Assembly (NCBI RefSeq): GCF_003573695.1
Contig: NC_039359.1
Coordinates: forward strand, 134,131,939 to 134,195,938
Direction of reading: 5' to 3'
Source of the DNA: Papaver somniferum
Taxonomy: Eukaryota; Streptophyta; Magnoliopsida; Ranunculales; Papaveraceae
Length of the DNA stretch: 64,000 nucleotides
Below are positions 55,497 to 64,000 of the stretch, one piece after another. The stretch's first letter is position 1; each line of letters opens with the position of its first letter. The translations under genes were made by a program, and so were the position numbers. The notes under the pieces are model-generated. The model had not been told where the DNA came from, ran no database searches, and worked only from the letters and a program-made list of their open reading frames with translations.

Positions 55497-57190
55497 TTGC
55501 TGAAATACAAACCTAGGGAAGCAATGGGTGATGCTAATCGTACACTCAAGGAGCTAGCTTCTCAGAAGTTGGATCAACAACAATGGTGTATTGAAGCAAC
55601 TTCCACTTTTGATATCAAGCTGGGGTTGATCAGTCAAATACCAAAGTTCCATGGATGTGTATGGGAAGATCCGAACAAGCATCTTATGGAGTTTCAATGA
55701 TTGATGACAAACATGATACCTAATGGGGCTAATGCAGATGAAGGAATGTTGCGTGCTTTTCCTTTCTCTTTACTCGATGCAGCTAAAGATTGGTTATATT
55801 ACTTACCGCATGGTAGTATTACAACTTGGAATGGGTTGAAGAAACTTTTCTTGGAGAGATATTTTCCTGCGTCGTAAGCGACTCAAATTCGTAAAGAAAT
55901 TTTTGGGATGATACAAAGTATGGGGTAATCGTTGTATGAATGTTGGGAACGGTACAAGAGATTGATGCAACGATTATCCAATACTTTTATGAAGGTATCC
56001 AAGCAAGTGATAGGAATCTTATTGACGCTGCAAGTGGTGGTGCACTTATGAACAAGATGGCGACACATACTAGAGAGTATGGCATAAAATTCTCAACAAT
56101 TTTCAAGTCGTGGATCAGAACCACCTACCAAGGGAGTTAATCAAGTTGACGAGATTGTTGAATTACGTCAACCAATGAGCAATACGATGACAATGATGCA
56201 ACAGATTGCAGCAGTGGTTGTAAAACCATCACGCCCAACTTATGAGAACGTAGAGCATGTCAATGCTATATTTTCAACTCAGCCGTATGGTATTTACTCC
56301 AACAATTACGAGCAAGTTGCAAGTACAAGTTCTGTTTACAACCATTCAAGTGAGTTCCAACAACAAGTGCAACAACCGCAACAAGCCCAAAATTCAGAAT
56401 TAGCAAAGATGGTTACTTTGGTGGAGGCTCTAATATCCGTGGTACAGCAAAATCAACAACTAGTAAACTTAAATCAGCAGAAAACGGATAATGCAATTAA
56501 GGAGTTGCAATCACAAGTTGGTCAACCACAACAACAACAACCTCAAAATCAAGGGTCCAATATGGAAGAGTTGCTGAAATATTTTATGCAAAGAACGGAG
56601 GGTGCGGTCAAGGACTTGCAAACACAAGTTGGTTCGATGGCCGAGGAGATTAATCAGTTGCATGCACAAAATGGTGAGAAACTCCCTTCCCAACCTCTTA
56701 ACCCAAGAGATGGTGTCAATGCTATTACGTTTGGAAGTGGTACACGACTTGTGCAACCTGAAATTACTGATTCGGGTAAAGAAGAAGCTCCAAAGGAACC
56801 AGTTTTGGAGGAAAAGGATGTTGATTTCCCCCAAACTTTCGAGGTATCTATTTCCAACTCTAAAAATCATATTCCTACTTATGTTCCTCGTCTACCTTTT
56901 CCTGGCAGATTCGTTAAAGCTAATAGAAAGGTGGAGCAAGATAGGGATATTTGGGATGTTTTTAAGAAGGTCCAAGTGAATATTCCACTCATTGAAGTAA
57001 TTAGGTAATCTCCTCGCTATGCAAAGTGTGTAAAGGAAATGTGCACTAACAAGCACAAGCTAACCGGTAATGAGGTAATGAGTATACGGGAGAATGCTTC
57101 GGCATATCTTCGAAAGAAATTCCCACCTAAATTGAAGGATCTGGTAGTTTCACAATTCCATGCACAATTGGTAGAACGAGGTTTACAAAA
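55497..57190 (+). pseudogene. Athila-type gag
   Basis: The N-terminus is at M-G-D-A-N-R-T-L (ATG 55524) or the upstream in-frame ATG 55497. The capsid domain shows I-S-Q-I-P-K-F-H-G, a stop at 55698, then A-F-P-F-S-L-L-D-A-A-K-D-W-L-Y, W-N-G-L-K-K-L-F-L-E-R-Y-F-P, another stop (55876) and S-L-Y-E-C-W-E-R-Y. Next are I-D-A-A-S-G-G-A-L and, after a shift near 56140, a Gln-rich frame (56175-57005) ending Y-V-P-R-L-P-F-P and V-F-K-K-V-Q-V-N-I-P-L-I-E-V-I. K-E-M-C-T-N-K-H-K-L-T follows after a stop at 57006. The order matches the gag remnant at 28418-29440. Confidence 0.88.
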
Positions 57191-57193
57191 GCT

Positions 57194-57592
57194 ATGTTAG
57201 ATTTGGGAGCTTCTATTAATGTTATGCCTACTTCTATTTATGATGCTTTAAACCTTGGTCCTCTTAAGAAAACCGGCATAGTTATTCAACTTGTTGATAG
57301 ATCTAATGATTACCCGAAAGGGATTGTTGAGGATGTTTTGGTGCAGGTAAAAGGAATAATATTTCCAGTGGATTTCTACGTTTTAAACATGAGTGATGTA
57401 AATTCATCCTCGTCTACACCTTTACTGTTGGGTAGACCATTTTTGAGTACCGCTAGAACGAAGATTGATGTTCACAATGGCACATTGACTATGAAGTTTG
57501 ATGAAGAAGTCATACACTTTAACATCTTTGAGGCGAGGAAGCACCCAAGTACCATTCAATTAGATTTCCATAATGTGTTGGAAGCTGGCTAA
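57194..57592 (+). pseudogene. Athila-type aspartic protease
   Basis: The open frame carries M-L-D-L-G-A-S-I-N-V-M-P with the active-site Asp in the D-L-G form, then Y-P-K-G-I-V-E-D-V-L, F-P-V-D-F-Y-V-L, L-L-L-G-R-P-F-L-S-T and M-K-F-D. It ends E-A-G-stop at 57592. It is related to but distinct from the protease at 27678. A one-base shift separates it from gag. No RT follows. Confidence 0.85.
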
Positions 57593-58496
57593 GGCGCAGA
57601 AAGCAAGGAGATAGTCGGGAAGACGACTTTAAACCAAGCACTAAATGGGAGGCAACCTATAGGATGAGTATTTCTTCTCTCGTTTTTAAATTTTTCTTGT
57701 CTTGTTTTTATTTTCTCTGATTTCTTGTCGCATATCATTATAAGATTTCCCACCTTGACTTACTTTGGATGACTCAATTTACATTGTTAAGTTTAAGTGT
57801 GGGGGAGTGGTTAAGCATTTGCATTGTAAATTTTTCATTTTTCATAAATTTTCAACTTTTATATGAACTAGTGCATGAAAAACTCCAACTTGTAGTTAGT
57901 TTAGAGTCACATAGTATACATGTCGCTAAGATTACATCGAGATTCTCACAAGAGTGACTGAACTTAGAGATGACATAGAACGTGATCGAGTTTCTTACTT
58001 GTATGAGAGTTAAAGTTGGATTTAACCACGCCAGTGGCAAATGAGGTGCAGAATGAATTCGATATTAGAGTTGTGGTCCCCTATAGTGGAGACTACCCAT
58101 GTTACATCATGAGAGGCACCGACCTTCAATTCTTTGTATGTGTCTAAATATGTGCTTTTAGAGTGTGTGTCACCGTACGTAAACTCCGGGTAGAATGGTG
58201 AGCTACCCAACCTCCCACCAATAGAAACACTACTTTAATCTCTTGAGTTCTATTTTATCAATCGTGATGGTGACATCGAATTGCTAACTTACATACCACT
58301 TGTAATCTTGTTCGTAGTTAGCACCATCCACTTTATCTTTCTCTACACCAACAGGTCCATAGAAACACCATCATCATCAACAAGCGGAGCATCACAAATT
58401 CGAAGGAAAGTTAAATTCGTTCAAGGTTTACAAGCAACGGTACATAAATGAGCAGATTTCAGATTCAAGTAAAGCAACAAGACAAGGAGCGGAATT
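57593..58496 (+). other. Noncoding 3' internal region
   Basis: No pol domain. A GGGAGGCAACCTATAGG phrase (57648) and a purine tract GTGTGGGGGAGTGG (57797-57810) resemble features near the 3' end of such elements. The sequence then continues unrecognised to the truncated LTR. Confidence 0.55.
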
Positions 58497-59628
58497 TTAG
58501 CGTCAGGGAGATGGCCGGCAGTTGCAGGCAGTAATTGAGCAACATAATAGGATGTCAGTTTTATGGAACTGACAAGCCAAATATTAACTGGGCTCAGCAT
58601 TTTGTGGGCTGTATAGGCGGGTAGTTCTGGGCTTCTGGCTTTGACCGATATTTAGAAACCGGAAAAGAAGAGAAAGTTATAAAAGAGCTGAAACCTTTTC
58701 TTTTGAGGATGAGATATTTTCTACTTGGAGCTTTGGAGGAGAGCGGCGATTCTACTAGGGTTTGCTTTCATTTTTATGTTTCATCTTCTTCATTTTTATT
58801 ATTGATTATGATTATGATGAACTCAAAAGCTATGAGTAGCTAAACACATATTATTGGTTATGGGATAAATTGGATTTCACAAATGATATTTGATTCAATG
58901 AATTAGTTTTGTCTCAACTTTATTGTTTATGATTCATGGTTTATATTGTCATATGATTTGATTGTTTGCTTGGTTGAGTCCGGAATAAATCCGATTTGCA
59001 TTCATTTCTAAAGCTATATTAGGGTTTTCAATACGAAAAAGTTGTTTATCCCTGATTCTAAGTAACATAATTGTGGGTAGTGCTTGTAGTGATATATCCT
59101 ACTAGTCACAAATGAATCATAACCTTGGTTAAATCGAATTAGTGCTTTTACACGTTTGATTGCCTTGATTAGTCTTATTCCATAAAACTTAAAATTTTTA
59201 GGGAGTTAAACTTAATTGTGCTTTTACACTTTAGGTTGCTTTCTAGGAAGAATTCACATATACATCTTTTAATGTGGTTGTGATGAAATAAGGGAATTAG
59301 CGGGATATACTTGCGATCAAGGTATCTTAGGACTCTTAGTTAATGAGAGATTAAAATTTCAATTCTAGTCATTGATGAAAATACATGTTTGTGAATGATA
59401 CTATCTCGTGACCAATATCTTCTTATTATTGATTACTTTCATATTTTATTGCTTTCAATTATTTTTATTACTTTCCCAAAACAAAAATCCCCCCTTGGTT
59501 ACTAAGAAACTGAAATTTTATAACAAAAAAAGCCCCTCTGTGGGAACAAACTCTTTCTTACCAAGTACTTCATTTATATTAGTAGAGTGAGAAAGTGAAA
59601 TTATTTTTGACGCATACGACAACGATCA
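58497..59628 (+). repeat. Athila-type 3' LTR, truncated
   Basis: Corresponds to 54272-55393. It begins abruptly at TTAGCGTCAGGGAG and ends CGACAACGATCA before the target copy AAGAA. It carries ~10 extra bases (ACTAGGGTT) at about 58753 relative to the 5' copy. Confidence 0.88.
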
Positions 59629-59903
59629 AAGAACTTTGATGTTGTGTAATAATACTATGACATTGTATAACAATGATCGAGAGTTTTTGTTTTCTCATTG
59701 TTATGGCTACGGAACTTCAACAACTATGATGCTGAACTGAACATCTATGGAATCATGGGAGTACTTGGAAAAGACGAAGTTTTCGAGTAATGTTGAAGCA
59801 CCAAGGAGATCAAGCATGTGTACAAGAAGCTACGAAAGTTTTATTTATTTTGTAATCCATATGTATTGGTAGTTTTGTCACTAAAATTGACAAAGGGGGA
59901 GAT

Positions 59904-61903
59904 AGTTAGAGCATTGCTCGGTCGAACTCGAATGCGTTCCTATCTCAAGCATGTTTGTCAATATTAATGATCAAAACTATATGTCTTGATTTCTAGTTTA
60001 CTTATGACTAAGTCTCGGTCTAGGATAGTTAAGTGTAGTTGAGATCCAGACTCCATGGCGATCATCTTACGAAGACGAAGAACTACTCGAGGAACCAGTG
60101 GAATTTCATCCGACTAAAAAGGTATGTGGAGACTTGAACTTATCTATCACTCAAAAGTCTATTCTATCTCATACTCTTGAGACAAAGTCGTATAAGTATG
60201 ATAGTTTTCATACATACACATTTGCTATTTCAAGTCGAGTTTATTCGCCTATCTTTTTCTCGAAATATATGTTGGTAAGATTTTGCTTTAACCACATTCA
60301 TCTTTACCCGTGATGAAAAGTCATGATGATGTTTCAATCTTGAAAATAGCTTTGATGACGATAGTCGTGAATAACGATTGTTATAACATTATAAAAGAAT
60401 GTTTCAATGATTGAAATGTAGAGTTGAGATTACCAACTATGGATATAAGCATATATAGTGTGTTCGCACATTAGTGTATAAATCCATGTGCCAGAAAACA
60501 AGTGTGTGCATATGTGTGCATACGGTATTGGTGAAGGAGACAGGTTGGGTACGCGTATCCGTACGCGTACATGCGGAAGTTTTCAACCGAATATTTCTGC
60601 TGAGTTTGTAGTTTGCAAACTAGTAAACCAGTCACCTTAGGTACGCATACCCACGGAAGTTTTCGAATCGAAAATTTATGTTGAGTTTGTAAACTCAAAT
60701 CCGGTAGCTAAGGTACGCATACTCGTACGCGTACCCAAGCTGGTTATTTCTCAAATCAGTAGTTCATGAACTTAAAACAATAATTTATAAGGAATGCAAT
60801 ATTTGCTAACCGTGGGTATATTGTTCATGAATTGATTGAAATGGATCAAACCGATTTTGTTTCAATTGTGTCTATGAATAAAGACCTAAGCAATTGAACA
60901 ACTCTTCAACTAGTTCTTATGAGTCATTTGAACTAGTTATGAGAAAGATGAATATGGTTAATATGAAAGTGCTCATATGGCTAACCATTGGTTAACTATT
61001 TGTGAACCAACTAAGTGTACACGTTTAGGTACGGTTACTCAAACCTAAATGAAATACATTTCATTTGTGTGTGACAAGCTAAGTTTCGATCTAACGGTTA
61101 AAAGATATTAGCTTGGTTAAATGAGGTTTTTCATCTAACGGTGAATATTGAATGCCTTGTTACCAAGGTAACTTGGATTGCAAACCCTGATTTGAAAACT
61201 ATATAAAGGAGACATCTAGCAACTGGAAAAACTAATCCCCATACCTCATGTGTGATACTAGTTGGTTTTGCTAGAGTCGATTCTCCTTTAACCTTAGGTT
61301 TCTTCTCGAGACCCCGTAGGTTAACGAATGAAAGACTTCATTGGGATTGTGAAGCCAGACGAAACTACTTCTCCTGTAGTTGAGTGATCTGATCTTGCCA
61401 TTTTCTATCGTACGAGTTCAATTGAATAGTTGACTTGAGATTATATCTCCGATAGGGAAAGATAAAAAGAAATCACAAACATCTTCGTCTCATCGTTTGT
61501 GATTCCACAATATCTAGTTTCGCTATCATACGATTTAGATTATTGTGAGGTGATTGATAATACTAGGCTGTTCTTCGGGAATATAAGTCCGGGTTATCAA
61601 TTAGTTCCTGTTCACCTTTATTTATCAAAAGACGAAACAAAAACTCATAGGTTTTTATTGTGGGAGACAGATTTATCTATTATCATAGACTTTTCTGTGG
61701 GAGACATATTTGTTTATTAAAGGCTTCGACTTTGGGCCGTAGCAACTCTTGGTTGTGGGTGTAATCAGCTAAGGGAATCAAGTGCGTAGTATCCTGCTGG
61801 GATCAGAGACATAAGGAGCGCAACTGTACCTTGAATCAGTGTGAGATTGATTAGGGTTCAACTACAATCCAGACCGAAGTTAGTTTGTAGTAGGCTAGTG
61901 TCT
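59904..61903 (+). repeat. SIRE-like 3' LTR, truncated
   Basis: Begins AGTTAGAGCATTGCTCGG (TG changed to AG) right after ACAAAGGGGGAGAT. It matches the first ~2 kb of 46588-49012, including the TATA box at 61200, and is cut at GGCTAGTGTCT by the Tat 3' end. Confidence 0.88.
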
Positions 61904-63451
61904 TGTGACTACTCGTTTTCCCGTAGTCTACGTAATGTGTACAACTCAGAGAATCAGATACTAAGAAGTATTGATGCCTCTGTTGAACTGATAATGCTAA
62001 GTAATAAAAGGTACTCAAGATCACAATAACAACCAAGAACACAAAGATAATGTAAAAGCCTCCAAGTTATCATGAGACACAAGAGATTACGTGGTTCGAC
62101 TTTCGTCTACGTCCACGGGGTAATGAGTGATTGTTTTGTATTAAGTTATGGTGGTTACAAAGATCTTAAATGATTCCCAAAGTAATAAAGAGAACCCAAG
62201 TTGAGGTAAATACTTAAGTTGTAGACATTAAAGAGGTATAAGCTTAAGACTAGATCTTCTCTCCTAGATATTGAATGCCCTTAGTTTGTTGGTGAGGCTT
62301 GGTATTTATATCCCCTTCTGCCCTAAGTATATCTTTGCTGCCTCTGGGTCCATCGTTCCCTGATATACCTTTAGTACAGATGGTACCTTCGTTCGCCGTG
62401 TGCTTTCTCCAGTCGAACTCTGCCAGCTCAGCTGACCCACGTTCCTTCGGGAACTCCCCAGACTCAGTACAGATTGTACCTTCGTTCACCGCCAGCCTCT
62501 GCCAATCTGGTTCCGCCACATCACCTCTCTCCACGTGCCTTGATTATACGTGTAGATAAGAGATTTGTGCATTTAATGCTGATTAGATATGTCATCTACC
62601 TCTGTCCCTTCGCCAGCTGCTCTTCCATAGACTAGGCTTTTACTTCTTTCATCTTAGCCGTCGAGACATCCTTTCTTGGGACGAGATAAAGTAGATCTAT
62701 GAAGGTATCCTCTGTCACTTGGATTCCTCTGTGTAGCGAGGGCTACACAGTTATCTTGTATGCGACCACTGAGATCGTGACACGTGCTCCGCGGAATATT
62801 GGTATTCACAGTTTACCCCTTTTCTTTCATATTCTACAGTTTGGTAGGATTGGAAGGAAACTCCCGTAACGCCGCCATTTTTGCACGTATCAATTGGGTA
62901 GTCCCCGCACATCCTTTCATGCAATAACTTACCCTTGAATTTCGGGACATCCAAATTTTGGATTCTTCAGCCGCCTATAAGAAGAGAATAAAGAGGAGGA
63001 ATTTTCATTAACTCATTTTCTCCCTCTCGAACTGTCGCTCTCTTTCTCTCTCACAAAGATTTTCTTCCATCGTCAACTGTTGATCTTTCCTTCGATATCT
63101 CGATCATCATATACACGTAAGTGATACTTTTTCTCTTTGCTGTTGCTTTTCGCATTTCTGCCTGCTTGATTCTGTCTTCTCTTCTTCGATTTTTTGGAAG
63201 TTGCTGTTGTACTTGCATGTGAGAATTTTAATTCTCTTTTACTTGTTCATGTTGCATGAGGACTTGGGTTTACTCCTATTTCGTATTTTGATGATGATTC
63301 TGCCATGGTTGTTCCTCGCCTGCAATCTCACTCATGGTGATGAATAACCTTTGATTTCGTCTTACGATGAGTTTAAGCTGCTTCCTTTGGTTGGTTTAGT
63401 AAAACCCATGCCCAAAGTATGCTTGTTTTTGCCCCCAATTTGCTTTTGAGT
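61904..63451 (-). mobile_element. Second Tat element, 3' end only
   Basis: On the minus strand: a 907-bp 3' LTR (61904-62810), the polypurine tract GAAAGAAAAGGGGTAAAC (62811-62828) and ~640 bp of the adjoining region equivalent to 32386-33030, including the conserved plus-strand TATAAGA (62976) and GTAAGTGAT splice donor (63117) of the antisense gene. It ends before that gene's ATG, where a SIRE-like LTR scrap starts. TGTCT (61899-61903) would be the left target copy; the right one is not in view. Confidence 0.82.
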
Positions 63452-63583
63452 CACACTTTTCTATCCTAGTCCGAGACTTAGCTATGTAGGCTAGAAATCA
63501 AGACTTATAGTTTTGATCACTAACATTGACAAACATGCTTGAGATAGCAACGCATGCGAGGTCGACCGAGCTATGCTCAAACA
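63452..63583 (-). repeat. SIRE-like LTR scrap (132 bp)
   Basis: On the minus strand it starts TGTTTGAGCATAGCTCGG at 63583 and runs to TCTCGGACTAGGATAG. It matches the first ~130 bp of the SIRE-like LTR. Confidence 0.75.
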
Positions 63584-63599
63584 ATCACTTTTTCGGTCG

Positions 63600-63950
63600 G
63601 TGACATGGTATGTCTGAAGAAGTGAAAGGTAACGGTTCAAAAATTATAAAGTAGTGTACGTATCATAATATCTTCCTTGGGCTTAGTTTGTGAATTTTTG
63701 GTTGGGTTAATTACTTGGGTACGTATGTTTCCTACACAGGATAACACTTATTGATTTTTTGTTACAAACGAAGGATTTTATGCCATATTATTGGAGTCTC
63801 AAGAAGAGAAAGGTGACAGTTCAGGCACTATAAAGTAAGTACGAATCATCTACCTTTGGCTTAGTTACTGAATTCTTGGTTGGGTTATTTGGGTAAATAC
63901 GTTCCTATGCAGGGGTGATAACACTTATTGATTTTCTGACGTGAAGGAGT
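63600..63950. repeat. Diverged ~180-bp tandem duplication
   Basis: Two copies (about 63620-63768 and 63803-63942) share the ordered phrases GAAAGGTAAC/GACGGTTCA, TATAAAGTA, CTT(G)GGCTTAGTT, TTGGTTGGGTTA, TACGT, CCTA(C)ACAG/GCAG and GATAACACTTATTGATTTT. No ORF is supported. Confidence 0.7.
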
Positions 63951-64000
63951 ATAAGTATAATACTCGGACATCAAGGTGGCACATGTGAAAATTAAGATGA

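Larger units (their letters stand above)
52297..59628 (+). mobile_element. Athila-type gag-protease element, TSD AAGAA
   Basis: A 7.3-kb plus-strand insertion in the SIRE-like element, flanked by AAGAA (52292-52296 and 59629-59633). The 5' LTR is 3097 bp, followed by an Asp-tRNA primer site, gag and protease. RT, RNase H and integrase are absent. The 3' LTR keeps only its last 1132 bp: the polypurine tract junction and the first ~1975 bp of that LTR are deleted, while the outer end and target duplication are intact. The LTR overlap differs at roughly eight of the first 185 aligned bases. Confidence 0.9.
46588..61903 (+). mobile_element. SIRE-like copia, gag-only, non-autonomous
   Basis: A plus-strand element with a 2.4-kb 5' LTR, Met-i primer site, gag with two zinc knuckles, a small extra ORF, a noncoding 3' region with repeated AAGGGGGAG tracts and a 3' LTR. 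No protease, integrase, RT or RNase H motif occurs between 50650 and 52296. An Athila-type element (52297-59628) interrupts the 3' region, and the 3' LTR is cut at 61903 by a Tat element. Without the nested insert the visible element is about 8 kb. LTRs differ at about seven of the first 217 bases. Long LTRs and multiple polypurine tracts point to the SIRE/Maximus lineage. Confidence 0.85.

Noticed and set aside
57797..57810. Polypurine tract directly before a full 3' LTR
   Set aside because: The sequence after GTGTGGGGGAGTGG does not match the 5' LTR start TGATAGGTG; the LTR homology starts only at 58497, so the true junction is deleted.

Overview
This is plant nuclear DNA, very probably from a eudicot. 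It is AT-rich and almost wholly built of retrotransposons nested in, and truncated by, one another. There are Ty1/copia elements with initiator-Met-tRNA primer sites, Ty3/gypsy elements of the Athila and Tat types, plant L1-like LINEs, LTR fragments and small repeats. I found no convincing host protein gene, rRNA, tRNA or CRISPR array. The general look of the repeats reminded me of poppy-family DNA, but that is only an impression. Element calls rest on motifs I could read, on paired terminal repeats and on target-site duplications (TSDs) that I located by eye.

Layout. 1-9.9 kb: a low-copy repeat unit (A), a 135-bp fold-back element, a decayed LINE into which a SIRE-like copia derivative inserted (3697-6656, TSD GTCTT), and a minus-strand retroposon coding only an ORF1-like protein (7465-9691, 16-bp TSD). 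9.9-18.6 kb: two more copies (B and C) of the unit seen at position 1. B is interrupted by a 5'-truncated LINE (10007-11868, 12-bp TSD) and two smaller insertions. C is interrupted by a structurally complete, young copia element on the minus strand (13565-18412, TSD CTTGG).

18.6-31.5 kb: a non-coding LTR element rich in minisatellites (18607-21005) abuts a minus-strand Athila-like element (21006-29440) that keeps gag, protease and a 3' membrane-anchored ORF but has lost RT to integrase. A fragment of SIRE-like LTR follows. 31.5-45.1 kb: a 13.6-kb Tat-type gypsy element on the minus strand. It carries an intron-containing antisense extra gene on the plus strand and is interrupted within integrase by a 1.77-kb solo LTR (38246-40012, TSD GCTGG).

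45.1-64 kb: LTR fragments, then a SIRE-like copia element (46588-61903) that has gag plus a small extra ORF but no pol. A 7.3-kb Athila-type element with gag and protease only (52297-59628, TSD AAGAA) sits inside its 3' region. Its 3' LTR is cut by a second Tat 3' end (61904-63451), which itself ends at another SIRE LTR scrap. The last 400 bp hold a diverged tandem duplication.

How the parts relate: no autonomous element is intact here except, nearly, the 4.8-kb copia. The SIRE-like, Athila-like and Tat elements all lack part of pol and would depend on enzymes supplied in trans by relatives elsewhere. The nesting gives a relative order: SIRE-like before the inner Athila-type and the second Tat; Tat before the solo LTR; the LINE remnant before the first SIRE derivative.
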